Shown: positions 33,564 to 48,038, numbered from the stretch's first letter. The stretch is DNA of 64,000 nucleotides from Bacteroidales bacterium (GCA_017554325.1 JAFZIP010000007.1:62001-126000); one strand, 5' to 3'. Program-made: numbers and translations. Notes: a model not told the origin generated them from the sequence alone.

Positions 33564-35357
33564 ATGATTTTTATGAGGAAGAATTCCGTTTTCATTTTTT
33601 TTCTGTTCCGCAGGTATTCCTGGCGGCTCGCTTTGGTTTTCTTCCTTAACTTTATTTCTGTACTGCTTTCCATCTTGGTGTTTTTGATGATTGAGCCATT
33701 TTGCAGGCTGCTTTTCAGAGGTACATTGGATGGATTGAGCCCTATCTCATCGTTCTTTGTTTCCCTGCTCGGCAAGGTAGTGGATTTGCAAGCTGCAGGC
33801 CAGTCCATCGTTGTCTTGGTTTTGGCGGCCATTCTTCTGTATCTGTTCAAGAACCTCTTTGCTTACCTATCGCAATGGGTCATGGCCTCCATGCGGAGCG
33901 ACTTGTTGTTCACTTTGCGGAACCAGTTGTATGATAAGATACTGCATTTACCGCTCGGATATTTTAACTCTCAGCGCAGGGGAGATGTGGTTTCGCGCGG
34001 CGTAAACGACACACATGAGATCGAATTCACCATCTTGAATGCTTTACGGACTTTTCTGACAGATCCGATTACCATAATCTTTTATCTGGTGGTGCTGTTC
34101 TACATCAGCGTCCGTTTATCACTGTATTCCATTATCCTGCTGCCAGCCACGTTCCTTATTATCGGCTGGATCACGAGATCATTGCGCAAGGATGCCAAGA
34201 ATTCAAAGCAACGTCTTGGTTCATTGCTTTCACACGTGGAAGAAACCCTGTCCGGTCTGCGTATCATCAAGGGCTTTAATGCCCAGCAAAATGCACAACA
34301 GGTTTTTGACCGCCTGAACACTCAGTTTTCTGACAAGCAGCGTTACATTTATCGTAAAATTGATATCGCTTCTCCGTTCGGCGAGTTTCTGGGTGTATCG
34401 TTTGTGATGGTGGTGTTGGTGATTGGAGGTATGTTGGTACTGTCCCCGACTCCTACTTTGACGGCAGAGTTGTTCATTACCTACATCGCCCTTTTTTCAC
34501 AGATCATTAATCCGGTGAAGAATCTCTCCACGGCTTTTGCCAACTATCGTCGTGGCCAGTCGGCCTTAGACCGGCTTAATGAGATTCTGGATGTGGAGGA
34601 TACGATTTCAAGTCCCGAGCATCCTGTGCCGCTTACCGGTTTCCATGACAGTATTGAGTTGAAGGATCTGTCGTTTGCCTACGGGGACAAACCTATATTG
34701 GACCATCTCAATCTTGAGATTCATAAAGGTCAAGTAGTAGCGCTCATTGGGCAGTCGGGTGCGGGTAAGACCACGATTGCCGACATACTGGAGCGTTTCT
34801 ATGATCCCACCAATGGTACTGTTCTGCTGGATGGAGTTGATATTCGTTCGTATGATATTCACCAATATCGTTCTTTGTTTGCGTTGGTCTCTCAAGATGT
34901 GGTGTTGTTCAATGACACTATATACAATAATATTGTGTTGGGTCGGACGGATGTAAGCGAGGAGGATGTGTTGGAGGCGGCGCGCGTGGCCAATATTTTT
35001 GATTTTATCCAAACTTTGCCGGATGGTTTACAGCACAATATCGGCGATCGTGGTTTGAACTTGTCAGGCGGTCAACGTCAGCGGCTCAGCATTGCGCGCG
35101 CTGTGTTGCATAACACGCCCATCCTGATTTTGGACGAAGCCACTTCTGCTATGGACACAGAATCGGAGCGCCTGGTGCAGTCAGCATTGGACAATGTTAT
35201 GCAAAACAGGACAGCGGTGGTGATTGCCCACCGGTTGTCCACTATCCAGAAGGCCGACAATATCGTGGTATTGGACCAGGGCAGGATTGTAGAACAGGGA
35301 ACACATGAGGAGCTGATGACTCAGCAGGGGAGGTATTACCAATATGTGAATATGTAG
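33564..35357 (+). CDS. MsbA-type ABC transporter (fused membrane and ATPase domains)
   Basis: About 597 residues from 33564; an ATG at 33573 is equally possible, while the in-frame ATG at 33531 lies inside the terminator of the gene before and is unlikely. A type I exporter membrane domain with about six helices (first LALVFFLNFISVLLSILVFL) covers residues ~15-330. The nucleotide-binding domain has Walker A GQSGAGKTTIAD, Q-loop SQDVVLF, signature LNLSGGQRQRLS, Walker B ILILDEATSAMD and the H-loop in VVIAHRLST. The family includes lipid A flippase MsbA and drug exporters. The closeness of its plan to MsbA makes lipid export plausible but not certain. Confidence 0.9.
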   Translation: MIFMRKNSVFIFFLFRRYSWRLALVFFLNFISVLLSILVFLMIEPFCRLLFRGTLDGLSPISSFFVSLLGKVVDLQAAGQSIVVLVLAAILLYLFKNLFAYLSQWVMASMRSDLLFTLRNQLYDKILHLPLGYFNSQRRGDVVSRGVNDTHEIEFTILNALRTFLTDPITIIFYLVVLFYISVRLSLYSIILLPATFLIIGWITRSLRKDAKNSKQRLGSLLSHVEETLSGLRIIKGFNAQQNAQQVFDRLNTQFSDKQRYIYRKIDIASPFGEFLGVSFVMVVLVIGGMLVLSPTPTLTAELFITYIALFSQIINPVKNLSTAFANYRRGQSALDRLNEILDVEDTISSPEHPVPLTGFHDSIELKDLSFAYGDKPILDHLNLEIHKGQVVALIGQSGAGKTTIADILERFYDPTNGTVLLDGVDIRSYDIHQYRSLFALVSQDVVLFNDTIYNNIVLGRTDVSEEDVLEAARVANIFDFIQTLPDGLQHNIGDRGLNLSGGQRQRLSIARAVLHNTPILILDEATSAMDTESERLVQSALDNVMQNRTAVVIAHRLSTIQKADNIVVLDQGRIVEQGTHEELMTQQGRYYQYVNM

Positions 35358-35372
35358 AGGCGCGACTTATGG

Positions 35373-35403
35373 GTACAAGGGGTGCAAAGGGGAGAAAGGG
35401 GAA
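35373..35403. repeat. Purine-rich degenerate repeat
   Basis: A run built of GGGTACAAGGGG, TGCAAAGGGG, AGAAAGGGG units. It resembles the longer run at 57890-57985 (GTACATGGGGTGAAAG) and lies between the ABC exporter and trmB, directly before two palindromes. Confidence 0.5.
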
Positions 35404-35409
35404 TTGAGT

Positions 35410-35497
35410 AATTTTGGAGATTCCGCAATAAATTGCGGAATGGTGTTGAGAAGTATAATAATTTTGGAGATTCCGCAACATAGTTGCGGAATGGTGT
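35410..35497. repeat. Two direct copies of a palindromic element
   Basis: AATTTTGGAGATTCCGCAA-loop-TTGCGGAATGGTGT occurs twice (35410-35446 and 35460-35497). The stem TTCCGCAA/TTGCGGAA is perfect in both copies, while the loop differs (TAAA and CATAG). The second copy ends 19 bases before the trmB start. This looks like a REP-type dispersed element. Confidence 0.75.
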
Positions 35498-35516
35498 AAC
35501 CAATAACATTATAATT

Positions 35517-36179
35517 ATGGCAAAGCATAAATTAGCGAGATTCGCGGAAAATGAAACATTTGGGAATTTGTTCCAGCATACCAGTTATGATCGTCAGGGC
35601 ATTGAGTTCCCGTTGAAGGGCAACTGGGGCAGAGATTATTTTCACAATGACAATCCGATTACGGTGGAGCTAGGTTGTGGCAAGGGCGACTATACCATCG
35701 CCATGGCACGGCGTTATCCCGATCGCAATTTCATCGGTATCGACCGCAAAGGCGCGCGATTGTGGCGTGGCTGCAAGGACGCCATTGAGGGAAACATGGC
35801 GAATGTCGCATTCTTGCGAATCAACATTGACAACATCGGGTATTATTTTGAGAAGGGCGAGGTGAGTGAGATCTGGGTCACGTTCCCGGACCCGCAGCCC
35901 AAGAGTGAGCGCCGGAGATTGGTGTCCCCGCGCTTTGTGGGATTCTATCGTGAGGTGTTGCCCGAGGGTGGGGGAGTGTTGAACCTGAAGACGGATAGCC
36001 GGCTCCTGTACGAGTATGTGCGCGAGATCGCGCCGCAGGAGCAATGGGTTGTGTTAGAGGATGTTGAAAATGTCTATACGCAGCCCGCGGATGCTTTGTT
36101 AACAGAGGTGCAGACCTTTTACGAGAAGATGTGGCTGGCCGAGGGTCGCACGATTTCGTACCTGAAATTGAAGATTTAG
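35517..36179 (+). CDS. trmB: tRNA (guanine-N7)-methyltransferase
   Basis: About 220 residues from the ATG at 35517. The frame runs up to 35484, but that part is repeat DNA. TrmB methylates G46 in the tRNA variable loop using S-adenosylmethionine. Family motifs are visible: VELGCGKGDYTIAMARRYP (SAM-binding), FIGIDRKGARLWRG, LRINIDNIGYYFEKGEVSEI, VTFPDPQPKSERRRLVSPRF (the diagnostic FPDP-K motif) and LKTDSRLLYEYV. The 267-base gap to secE follows. Confidence 0.93.
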   Translation: MAKHKLARFAENETFGNLFQHTSYDRQGIEFPLKGNWGRDYFHNDNPITVELGCGKGDYTIAMARRYPDRNFIGIDRKGARLWRGCKDAIEGNMANVAFLRINIDNIGYYFEKGEVSEIWVTFPDPQPKSERRRLVSPRFVGFYREVLPEGGGVLNLKTDSRLLYEYVREIAPQEQWVVLEDVENVYTQPADALLTEVQTFYEKMWLAEGRTISYLKLKI

Positions 36180-36252
36180 GTGCCCTTTAAACAAAAATAG
36201 TGCCACACCAAATTTTTTTTCATAAAAAAATATTTTCATATAAAAAAAATAC

Positions 36253-36260
36253 TATATTTG
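36253..36260 (+). promoter_or_regulatory. Putative -7 element of the secE-nusG-ribosomal protein operon
   Basis: TATATTTG (consensus TAnnTTTG) followed by a leader of about 175 bases before secE. The leader holds a 5-base hairpin AACAC-AGGA-GTGTT (36357-36370) and two near-copies of AAGTTTCTATAACA (36307-36320 and 36416-36429). No tRNA-Trp or tuf gene is found here. Confidence 0.45.
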
Positions 36261-36446
36261 CCAACTTGTTAGAAAATTGGCGCAATGAGGGATTGGGATT
36301 GTGAGTAAGTTTCTATAACAATGTGAATGATAATAACTTGCGCTTTTGATTTTTCAACACAGGAGTGTTAGTGTGGTTGGATGGTTTTGGCAGGAAGTTG
36401 ACAAAAAGTTTCTAAAACAGATAAAAATTGAAAAAAATATAAGAAG

Positions 36447-36635
36447 ATGAAAATAGTTAATTATTGTAAAGAAGTTTACGACGAGTTGGTGCACAAGACA
36501 ACTTGGCCGACTATGCAAGAACTTGGCAACAGTGTTGTAGTGGTGTCTATTGCTTCCCTAATCATCGCGTTAATCGTGTTTTTGATGGATGCCATCTTCA
36601 ACTTGGGAATGGATTTAGTGTTCCCGGCTATGTAG
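36447..36635 (+). CDS. secE: Protein translocase subunit SecE
   Basis: 62 residues, the short bacterial form with one transmembrane helix (about 28-52, VVVVSIASLIIALIVFLMDAI). Before it lies the conserved amphipathic stretch YCKEVYDELVHKTTWPTMQEL, with the K-x-TWPT motif diagnostic of SecE. SecE clamps the SecYEG protein-conducting channel in the inner membrane. nusG follows after 41 bases, the usual bacterial order. Confidence 0.96.
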   Translation: MKIVNYCKEVYDELVHKTTWPTMQELGNSVVVVSIASLIIALIVFLMDAIFNLGMDLVFPAM

Positions 36636-36676
36636 TTTTCTTTTATCAGTGGTTGTTATATCCTAAATAGCGAATC

Positions 36677-37231
36677 ATGGCAGACGTCGAGCGTAAATGG
36701 TATGTGATTAAAGCGGTCACGGGTACCGAGAAGAAGGTGAAGCAGAACATCGAGACTGAGGTTGAGCTTTCCCTTCTGAAGGATTATGTGACAAAGGTGT
36801 TGATACCTACGGAAAAGGTTCACCACATTACCAAGAGTGGAAAGAAGGTTGTGACTGAGAAGAACTACTTCCCGAGCTACATCTTTATAGAGGTGGTCAA
36901 GATGGAAGAGGTTTTCAGCATGATTCTGGACATTCCCGGGGTGTTGGGCTTTGTGGGTTGCAAGCACAAGAGCGACATTCCCGTAGCATTGCGTCCGGCC
37001 GAAGTCTCTCGTTTGCTGGGCAAGGTTGACGAATTGATGACCCAAGACGATTCATATTTGCAGCCTTTCACGGTAGGTGAGGAGATTAAGGTTATTGATG
37101 GGCCTTTCAACACATTCAACGGGTTTATCGAGGAGATAGACACGGAGAAGAAGAAGCTGAAGATTATGGTGAAAATCTTCGGCCGTAAGACTCCGCTTGA
37201 GCTGGGTTTTATGCAGGTTGAAAAAATATAG
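36677..37231 (+). CDS. nusG: Transcription termination/antitermination factor NusG
   Basis: 184 residues. The NGN domain (RKWYVIKAVTGTEKKVKQNI, about 6-120, with NYFPSYIFIEV and PGVLGFVG) is joined to a C-terminal KOW domain (about 130-184, GEEIKVIDGPFNTFNGFIEE). NusG binds RNA polymerase to promote processive elongation and links it to Rho and the ribosome. It stands between secE and rplK as in most bacteria. Confidence 0.97.
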   Translation: MADVERKWYVIKAVTGTEKKVKQNIETEVELSLLKDYVTKVLIPTEKVHHITKSGKKVVTEKNYFPSYIFIEVVKMEEVFSMILDIPGVLGFVGCKHKSDIPVALRPAEVSRLLGKVDELMTQDDSYLQPFTVGEEIKVIDGPFNTFNGFIEEIDTEKKKLKIMVKIFGRKTPLELGFMQVEKI

Positions 37232-37270
37232 CGCCACAAATAGTTACAAACAATTAAATCAAATTAAACA

Positions 37271-37720
37271 ATGGCAAAAGAAGTAGCTGGATTAATTAAG
37301 TTACAAATTAAAGGAGGAGCCGCCAATCCAGCACCCCCGGTAGGACCTGCTTTGGGTTCCAAGGGTGTGAACATCATGGACTTTTGCAAGCAGTTCAATG
37401 CGCGTACGCAGGAAATGGCTGGCAAAATCATCCCTGTTGTGATTACGGTTTACAAGGACAAGTCCTTCGACTTCATCACGAAGACCCCTCCGGTTGCTGT
37501 ACAAATTAAGGAAGCAGCCAAACTTCAAAAAGGTTCCGGTGAGCCTAACCGTTCCAAAGTCGGTTCCATCACGTGGGACCAGGTGCGAACCATTGCCGAG
37601 ACCAAGATGAGCGACTTGAACTGTTTCGAGGTCGAGTCCGCCATGTCTATGGTTGCCGGTACAGCTCGCAGTTTGGGCGTTACCGTGAAAGGTGGCCAGA
37701 ATCCTTTTGAGAAAAATTAA
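37271..37720 (+). CDS. rplK: Ribosomal protein uL11
   Basis: 149 residues, slightly longer than the usual 141. Seen: [32 protein letters not shown] with the proline-rich signature, [23 protein letters not shown], and the C-terminal rRNA-binding domain with [20 protein letters not shown]. It binds the GTPase-associated centre of 23S rRNA. It is followed by rplA after 23 bases. Confidence 0.97.
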   Translation: MAKEVAGLIKLQIKGGAANPAPPVGPALGSKGVNIMDFCKQFNARTQEMAGKIIPVVITVYKDKSFDFITKTPPVAVQIKEAAKLQKGSGEPNRSKVGSITWDQVRTIAETKMSDLNCFEVESAMSMVAGTARSLGVTVKGGQNPFEKN

Positions 37721-37743
37721 TAACAAGTAAAAAAACAAATCAC

Positions 37744-38439
37744 ATGGCTAAAATATCAAAAAAACGCAAAGAGGCTTTTGCTAAATTTGATAAGAGTAAA
37801 GTGTACGCTTTACCGGAAGCTATCCAGGTGGTGAAAGACCTCACATATACCAAATTCGATGCATCATTTGACATTGACGTGCGTTTGGGCGTTGACCCTC
37901 GTAAGGCCAATCAGATGGTCCGTGGTATTGTGACGCTGCCCCATGGTACTGGAAAAGTCATCCGCGTGCTCGTGCTCTGTACTCCTGACAAAGAAGAAGA
38001 GGCAAAGGCTGCGGGAGCCGACTATGTTGGTTTGGATGAATACGTTGACAAGATCAAGCAAGGCTGGACCGACGTTGACGTCATCATCACCATGCCGAGC
38101 GTGATGCCGAAGATCGGTGCCCTCGGTAGAATACTGGGTCCCCGTGGTTTGATGCCGAACCCCAAGTCCGGTACTGTAACGATGGAAGTCGGCAAGGCCG
38201 TCACCGAAGTGAAAGCCGGTAAGATCGACTTCAAGGTGGACAAGTATGGTATCATTCACACCTCCATTGGTAAGAATCATTTCTCCGTGGACCAGTTGAC
38301 TGACAACGCCCGCGAAATGCTCGGCACTGTCATCAAGCTGAAACCGACCTCCGCCAAGGGTACGTACATCAAGAGCATCTACCTTTCCACGACCATGAGT
38401 CCTGGCGTTCAGGTGGATCCCAAATCCGTTACATTATAA
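37744..38439 (+). CDS. rplA: Ribosomal protein uL1
   Basis: 231 residues, normal length. Seen: [53 protein letters not shown] with the [10 protein letters not shown] signature, and [15 protein letters not shown]. It binds the L1 stalk of 23S rRNA; in many bacteria it also represses translation of its own mRNA, but no matching leader structure was identified here. rplJ follows after 17 bases. Confidence 0.97.
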   Translation: MAKISKKRKEAFAKFDKSKVYALPEAIQVVKDLTYTKFDASFDIDVRLGVDPRKANQMVRGIVTLPHGTGKVIRVLVLCTPDKEEEAKAAGADYVGLDEYVDKIKQGWTDVDVIITMPSVMPKIGALGRILGPRGLMPNPKSGTVTMEVGKAVTEVKAGKIDFKVDKYGIIHTSIGKNHFSVDQLTDNAREMLGTVIKLKPTSAKGTYIKSIYLSTTMSPGVQVDPKSVTL

Positions 38440-38456
38440 TTTAAAGATTAGTTAGT

Positions 38457-38975
38457 ATGAAACAAGAACAAAAAGCTCAGATTATCGAAGAAATCGCACA
38501 GGACTTGGCTAACTATTCCCATGTATATGTAACCGATATTTCCGGTTTCACGGTTAGTACAGTCAACCAGTTGCGCAGACTCTGTTTCAAACGCGACGTC
38601 AAGCTGAAGGTTGTGAAGAACACCCTGCTGAAACGCGCTATGGATCAGGCTGAGGCAGACTATTCCGAAATCTATCCGGTGCTGAACGGCGCCACCTCCA
38701 TCATGTTGTGCAACACAGGCAACGTGCCTGCCCGCCTGATCAAGGAGTTCCGTGCAAAGAACGACAAACCCCTCATCAAGGCTGCCTTCATCGAGGAGAC
38801 CGCTTACATCGGAGACGACCAGTTGGAAGCTCTGTGCAACATCAAGTCCCGCGAGGAATTGATCGGCGACATCGTGGCCCTGTTGCAATCACCTGCCAAG
38901 AATGTGGTGTCCGCACTGCAGTCTGGTGGCGGCAAGTTGGCCGGTATCGTCAAGACTTTGTCCGAAAGACAATAA
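38457..38975 (+). CDS. rplJ: Ribosomal protein uL10
   Basis: 172 residues. Seen: IEEIAQDLANYSHVYVTDIS, TVNQLRRLCFKRDVKLKVVK, NTLLKRAMDQ and GATSIMLCNTGNVPARLIKE, then a C-terminal helix (VSALQSGGGKLAGIVKTLSE) that holds the L7/L12 dimers of the ribosomal stalk. rplL follows, as expected. Confidence 0.96.
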   Translation: MKQEQKAQIIEEIAQDLANYSHVYVTDISGFTVSTVNQLRRLCFKRDVKLKVVKNTLLKRAMDQAEADYSEIYPVLNGATSIMLCNTGNVPARLIKEFRAKNDKPLIKAAFIEETAYIGDDQLEALCNIKSREELIGDIVALLQSPAKNVVSALQSGGGKLAGIVKTLSERQ

Positions 38976-39032
38976 AAGAATCAAATTTAACAAACAAATC
39001 ATTTTAGTAAAAACTTTTAAAAAAATAAAATT

Positions 39033-39413
39033 ATGGCAGATTTGAAAGCATTTGCAGAACAATTAGTTAATTTGACCGTTAAAGAAGTTAACGAGTTAGC
39101 TCAAATTTTGAAAGAAGAATACGGTATTGAGCCCGCAGCTGCAGCAGTTGCAGTAGCAGCAGGTCCCGCAGCCGGCGCTGGCGCAGCCGCCGCTGAAGAG
39201 AAAACCGAGTTCAATGTGATTCTGAAATCCGCTGGTGCTCAGAAATTGCAGGTCGTGAAATTGGTGAAAGAACTCACCAGCCTCGGTCTGAAAGAAGCCA
39301 AGGAACTCGTTGACGGTGCTCCTAAGGCTGTCAAGGAAGGCGTTTCCAAAGACGAAGCTGAGTCTTTGAAGAAAGCCCTCGAAGAAGTTGGCGCTGAGGT
39401 CGAACTCAACTAA
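39033..39413 (+). CDS. rplL: Ribosomal protein bL12 (L7/L12)
   Basis: 126 residues. The N-terminal dimerisation part ([20 protein letters not shown]) is joined by an Ala/Gly-rich hinge ([20 protein letters not shown]) to the C-terminal factor-binding domain ([40 protein letters not shown]). It recruits translation GTPases to the ribosome. A stable hairpin separates it from rpoB. Confidence 0.97.
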   Translation: MADLKAFAEQLVNLTVKEVNELAQILKEEYGIEPAAAAVAVAAGPAAGAGAAAAEEKTEFNVILKSAGAQKLQVVKLVKELTSLGLKEAKELVDGAPKAVKEGVSKDEAESLKKALEEVGAEVELN

Positions 39414-39435
39414 TTTCAAACCAACCCCCATCAAT

Positions 39436-39471
39436 AGTACAACACTTCCACTTCGGTGGAAGTATTGTACT
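39436..39471 (+). promoter_or_regulatory. Hairpin between rplL and rpoB (attenuator or processing site)
   Basis: AGTACAA (39436-39442) and ACTTCCAC (39444-39451) pair with GTGGAAGT (39456-39463) and TTGTACT (39465-39471) around a cTTCGg tetraloop, with a single C/A mismatch. No T-run follows. Position and form match the attenuator or RNase-processing hairpins that lower rpoBC expression relative to the ribosomal proteins. Confidence 0.7.
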
Positions 39472-39543
39472 TATTGTTGTCTATAATACCCACTGATTGG
39501 TATTCCCCTTAAAATCAGTATTAACAATCTAATTATCAAAGTC

Positions 39544-43344
<3,801 letters not shown>

Positions 43345-43368
43345 GACAACAAGATAATATTGTAAATC

Positions 43369-46300
43369 ATGGCTCTTAAAAAAGACAGTAATACAAGAAA
43401 AGAATTTCAAAAAATTACCATCAGTCTGGCTTCTCCGGAGACCATCCTCCAACAGTCACATGGCGAGGTTTTGAAACCGGAGACCATCAACTACAGGACA
43501 TACAAGCCGGAGCGCGATGGTCTGTTTTGCGAAAAGATTTTCGGACCGACCAAAGACTGGGAGTGCCACTGCGGTAAGTACAAGAGAATCCGCTACAAAG
43601 GCATCACTTGCGACCGATGCGGTGTGGAAGTTACCGAGAGAAAGGTGCGTCGCGAAAGGATGGGCCATATCCAGCTCGTGGTGCCCGTCGCCCATATTTG
43701 GTTCTTCAAATCGTTGCCGAACAAGATCGGTGCGTTGCTCGGCCTCTCCTCCAAGGATGTGGATGCTGTGATCTATTACGAGAAATACATCGTCATCCAA
43801 CCCGGTATGGCAGAAAGCGACAATGTTCGCAAGAACACGCTGCTGACCGAAGAGGAGTATTACGAGATCGTCGATAACCTGCCTGCAGAGAACAAGCTGT
43901 TGGATGACAATGATCCCAACAAGTTCGTGGCCAAGATGGGTGCTGAAGCCCTCTATGACCTGCTTTGCAAGGTGGATCTTGATGCAGAATCCTACGAGTT
44001 GAGAGACAGAGCCAACAATGAGACCTCTCAACAGCGTAAGAAAGACCTGCTCAAGCGTCTGCATGTGTTTGAGTCGTTCCGCGACAGCCGCAAACGTGCG
44101 GAGAACAGACCGGAATGGATGATCGTCAAGATCGTGCCGGTGATTCCGCCAGAGATCCGTCCGCTTGTCCCGCTGGATGGCGGCCGCTTTGCCACTTCCG
44201 ACTTGAACGATCTCTACCGTCGTGTCATCATCCGCAACAACCGTCTGAAACGCCTTGTCGAAATCAAGGCTCCGGATGTCATCATGCGTAATGAGAAACG
44301 TATGTTGCAGGAGGCTGTTGACTCTCTGTTCGACAACTCCAAGAAATCCAGTGCGGTGAAGTCCGACTCCAACCGCGCGCTCAAATCCCTTTCCGACAGC
44401 TTGAAGGGTAAGCAAGGACGTTTCCGTCAGAACCTGCTCGGTAAACGTGTGGACTACTCCGGCCGTTCCGTTATCGTTGTCGGTCCCGACTTGCATCTGA
44501 ACGAATGCGGTCTGCCGAAAGACATGGCTGCTGAGTTGTTCAAGCCGTACATTATCCGCAAGATTCTGGAAAGAGGTATCGTGAAGACGGTGAAATCCGC
44601 CAAGAAGATTGTCGATCGCAAGGATCCCGTTGTATGGGAAATCCTCGAGAATATCTTGAAGGGTCACCCTGTATTGTTGAACCGTGCTCCTACGTTGCAC
44701 CGTCTGGGTATCCAGGCTTTCCAACCGAGATTGGTGGAAGGTAAGGCTATCCGTCTGCACCCGTTGTGCTGTACGGCTTTCAACGCCGACTTCGACGGTG
44801 ACCAGATGGCTGTGCACGTTCCCCTTGGAAATGCCGCTATCATGGAGGCCCAGATGCTGATGATGGCTTCTCACAACATCTTGAATCCTGCCAACGGCGC
44901 GCCTGTTACGGTGCCTTCACAGGACATGGTGTTGGGTCTGTACTATATCACCAAAGAGCTTCCTTCCACTCCTGACCATAAGGTGCAGGGCGAGGGCAGC
45001 ATATTCTACGGACCTGAGGAAGTGATGATTGCCTACAACGAGAAGAAAGTTCATTTGAATGCCAAGATCAAATGTAGAGTGGATGTGGACGGCAATGGCA
45101 CCATCAAGATCATCGACACCACTGTCGGTCGTGTGATGTTCAACCAAGTGGTTCCCAAGGAATACGGTTACATCAACATGCTGCTCACAAAAAAAGCTTT
45201 GCGTGACATCATCGGTGATGTGCTGAACAAGTGCGGTAACAAGGTTTGTGCCCAGTTCCTGGACGATATCATGAGCCTTGGTTATCGTATGGCTTTCGAA
45301 GGCGGCTTGTCCTTCAACTTGGGTGATGTGATTATCCCGAAGCAGAAGCCGGAATTCATCGCCGAAGCTAACGCCCAGGTAGATGAGATTACCATGAACT
45401 ACAACATGGGTTTCATCACCAACACTGAGCGTTACAACCAGGTGATTGACGTTTGGTCACAGTGCAACGCCCGTCTTTCCAAGATTTTGATGAAAGAAAT
45501 CGAGGAAGACCGTCAGGGCTTCAACCCTGTGCACATGATGCGCGACTCTGGAGCTCGTGGTTCTGCTGAGCAGATTCGTCAGCTTTCCGGTATGCGTGGT
45601 TTGATGGCCAAGCCGAGTAAGGCTGGTTCCTCCGGCGGTGAGATTATCGAGAACCCGATTTTGTCCAACTTCAAAGAAGGTCTGTCCGTGCAAGAGTACT
45701 TCATCTCTACCCACGGTGCCCGTAAGGGTTTGGCCGATACCGCTTTGAAGACCGCTGACGCTGGTTATCTGACCCGTCGTTTGGTCGATGTCTCCCACGA
45801 TGTCATCATCATGGAAGAAGACTGCGGCACATTGCGTGGTATGACCGTCAGCGCTTTGAAGAAGAACGAAGAGGTTGTTGAGACCCTCTATGATCGTTTG
45901 CTCGGTCGTGTGACCTTGCACGATGTTTATCATCCTCAAACTGGCGAACTCATCATCAAGGCCGGTGATGAGTTGACTGAGAAATATTGCAAGATTATAG
46001 AAGAATCTCCTATCGAGGAGGTGGAAATCCGTTCAGTGCCGACCTGTGAGTCCAAGCATGGTATCTGCCAGAAGTGTTACGGTCGTAACCTGGCTACCGG
46101 CAAGATGGTTCAGATTGGTGAGGCTGTCGGCGTTATCGCAGCACAGTCCATCGGTGAGCCTGGTACGCAGCTGACCTTGCGTACGTTCCACGTCGGTGGT
46201 GTGGCCGGTAACGTGGCCGCCAACTCCTCCATCCAAGCTTCATACGACGGTGTGTTGAGCATCGACGAGCTTCGTGCTTTGGAGAAGACGGATGCATTCG

Positions 46301-47679
46301 GCAAGACCTATTATAAAGTCATCGGCCGTACTGCTGAAATCAAGATCATAGATGTGAAAACAGGCATTGCACTGGCTTCTGCCAACGTGCCTTACGGTTC
46401 TAACCTCTATTTCAAACACGGTGATTCCATCAAGAAGGGCGATTTGATTGCCGATTGGGATCCGTTCAACGCTGTGATTCTGTCTGACGTGGCCGGTAAG
46501 GTCCAGTACAACGACATTATCGAAGGTGTGACCTATCGTGTGGAGACGGACGAACAGACCAATATCCACGACAAGGTGATTATTGAAAGCCGTCTGAAGA
46601 CCAAGAACCCGAGTATTTCCATCTTGGATAAGCATGGTGAAGTAATCAAGAGTTTTGACGTACCGGTGGGCGCTCGTCTTTCTGTGGAAGAGGGTCAGGA
46701 TATTGACTCCGGTGAAATCCTCGTCAAGATTCTGCGTTCCTTCGGTAAGTCTGGCGATATCACGGGCGGTCTGCCGCGCGTCACCGAGTTGTTCGAGGCC
46801 CGTAACCCGTCGGATCCTGCTGTGGTTTCCGAAATCGACGGTGTGGTTTCCTTCGAGAAGAAGCTCAAACGTGGTAACCGTGTGGTGAAGATCACGCCGC
46901 GTAACGACGATGGCGAAGGTGCCAAGGTTTACCTCATCCCGACCTCCAAGCAGATTCTGGCCCAGGAGAACGACTTCGTGAAGGCTGGTACGCCGCTGTC
47001 CGAAGGTTCTCTTACCCCTGTTGATATTTTGAATATCAAGGGTGCCCAGAAGGTTCAGGAATACATCATCAATGAAATCCAGGAAGTCTATCGTCTCCAG
47101 GGTGTGAAGATTAACGACAAGCACTTTGAAGTGATTGTGCGTCAGATGATGCGCAAGATGGAAATCGAGGATCCGGGTGATACCAAGTTCTTGCAGGGCG
47201 AGTTGATCAACAAGATCGACTTCCAAGAAGAGAACGACATCATCTGGGACAAGAAGGTGGTGGAAGATCCAGGCGATTCCGATGAGGTTCGCAAGGGTCA
47301 GATCATCTCTGCCAAGAAATTGCGCGACATCAACTCCATCCTGAAGCGTAAAGATATGAAGCTCGTGCAGGTGCGCGACGCACGTCCTGCCACTGGTAAG
47401 CCGATTCTGCAAGGTATCACACGTGCTTCTTTGCAGACACACAGCTTCATTTCCGCTGCATCCTTCCAGGAGACTACCAAGGTGCTCACGGAGGCTGCCA
47501 TCAACGCCAAGTCCGACAACCTGATCGGTATGAAGGAGAACGTCATCGTCGGTCAGAAGATTCCGGCTGGTACGGGCATCCGCAGATACCAGACCATCGA
47601 GGTTGGCTCCAAAGAGGAGTACGAATCCCTGATGGCCTCCAAGGAGGAAGAAATGGTGATGGAAGAAGTGAATAACTAA
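43369..47679 (+). CDS. rpoC: DNA-directed RNA polymerase subunit beta'
   Basis: 1436 residues. The N-terminal zinc-ribbon cysteines are in [20 protein letters not shown]. The bridge, clamp and catalytic regions follow, with the magnesium-binding NADFDGDQM at residues 472-480, [16 protein letters not shown], the trigger loop region ([25 protein letters not shown]-type region [20 protein letters not shown]), and the second zinc site ([13 protein letters not shown]). The C-terminus is short and acidic, as in Bacteroidota. A DUF3467 gene follows within 20 bases. Confidence 0.98.
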   Translation: MALKKDSNTRKEFQKITISLASPETILQQSHGEVLKPETINYRTYKPERDGLFCEKIFGPTKDWECHCGKYKRIRYKGITCDRCGVEVTERKVRRERMGHIQLVVPVAHIWFFKSLPNKIGALLGLSSKDVDAVIYYEKYIVIQPGMAESDNVRKNTLLTEEEYYEIVDNLPAENKLLDDNDPNKFVAKMGAEALYDLLCKVDLDAESYELRDRANNETSQQRKKDLLKRLHVFESFRDSRKRAENRPEWMIVKIVPVIPPEIRPLVPLDGGRFATSDLNDLYRRVIIRNNRLKRLVEIKAPDVIMRNEKRMLQEAVDSLFDNSKKSSAVKSDSNRALKSLSDSLKGKQGRFRQNLLGKRVDYSGRSVIVVGPDLHLNECGLPKDMAAELFKPYIIRKILERGIVKTVKSAKKIVDRKDPVVWEILENILKGHPVLLNRAPTLHRLGIQAFQPRLVEGKAIRLHPLCCTAFNADFDGDQMAVHVPLGNAAIMEAQMLMMASHNILNPANGAPVTVPSQDMVLGLYYITKELPSTPDHKVQGEGSIFYGPEEVMIAYNEKKVHLNAKIKCRVDVDGNGTIKIIDTTVGRVMFNQVVPKEYGYINMLLTKKALRDIIGDVLNKCGNKVCAQFLDDIMSLGYRMAFEGGLSFNLGDVIIPKQKPEFIAEANAQVDEITMNYNMGFITNTERYNQVIDVWSQCNARLSKILMKEIEEDRQGFNPVHMMRDSGARGSAEQIRQLSGMRGLMAKPSKAGSSGGEIIENPILSNFKEGLSVQEYFISTHGARKGLADTALKTADAGYLTRRLVDVSHDVIIMEEDCGTLRGMTVSALKKNEEVVETLYDRLLGRVTLHDVYHPQTGELIIKAGDELTEKYCKIIEESPIEEVEIRSVPTCESKHGICQKCYGRNLATGKMVQIGEAVGVIAAQSIGEPGTQLTLRTFHVGGVAGNVAANSSIQASYDGVLSIDELRALEKTDAFGKTYYKVIGRTAEIKIIDVKTGIALASANVPYGSNLYFKHGDSIKKGDLIADWDPFNAVILSDVAGKVQYNDIIEGVTYRVETDEQTNIHDKVIIESRLKTKNPSISILDKHGEVIKSFDVPVGARLSVEEGQDIDSGEILVKILRSFGKSGDITGGLPRVTELFEARNPSDPAVVSEIDGVVSFEKKLKRGNRVVKITPRNDDGEGAKVYLIPTSKQILAQENDFVKAGTPLSEGSLTPVDILNIKGAQKVQEYIINEIQEVYRLQGVKINDKHFEVIVRQMMRKMEIEDPGDTKFLQGELINKIDFQEENDIIWDKKVVEDPGDSDEVRKGQIISAKKLRDINSILKRKDMKLVQVRDARPATGKPILQGITRASLQTHSFISAASFQETTKVLTEAAINAKSDNLIGMKENVIVGQKIPAGTGIRRYQTIEVGSKEEYESLMASKEEEMVMEEVNN

Positions 47680-47697
47680 CATCTAAAACAATTGAAA

Positions 47698-47994
47698 ATG
47701 CCAGATCAGAAAATCGATATCAATTTGCCGGAAGAGGTGGCGCAGGGAATTTATTCCAACTTGGCCATTATCTCCCATTCCAACACGGAGTTTATCGTGG
47801 ATTTTGTGTCCCTGTTGCCGGGCGTGCAGAAAGGCACGGTGCGTTCGCGCGTCATCATGACCCCGCAAAATACCAAGAGATTGCTGAATGCTTTGGCTGA
47901 CAACGTCGCCAAGTACGAGGAGCAGAACGGTGTTATCGTGGACAACCCGCAGGGTGCCATCCCGCCCATGATGAATGGTGGTGGTTTGGCATAG
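47698..47994 (+). CDS. DUF3467 family protein
   Basis: About 98 residues from the ATG at 47698 (a TTG 6 bases earlier is in frame). It begins DQKIDINLPEEVAQGIYSNL and continues with HSNTEFIVDFVSLLPGVQKG, RSRVIMTPQNTKRLLNALAD, a Pro/Met/Gly-rich tail following. This is the DUF3467 family, known as a small cytoplasmic protein of unknown function. In Bacteroidota it commonly follows rpoC, as here, which suggests a link to transcription, but this is only inference from position. It is the last gene before the operon terminator. Confidence 0.9.
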   Translation: MPDQKIDINLPEEVAQGIYSNLAIISHSNTEFIVDFVSLLPGVQKGTVRSRVIMTPQNTKRLLNALADNVAKYEEQNGVIVDNPQGAIPPMMNGGGLA

Positions 47995-48038
47995 TTTCAG
48001 AAAGAAACGTTCAAATTCTTAAATATTAATGATGGATA

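Noticed and set aside
36261..36446. Possible tRNA-Trp before secE
   Set aside because: I looked for a cloverleaf and CCA-anticodon arm in the leader; none can be formed.
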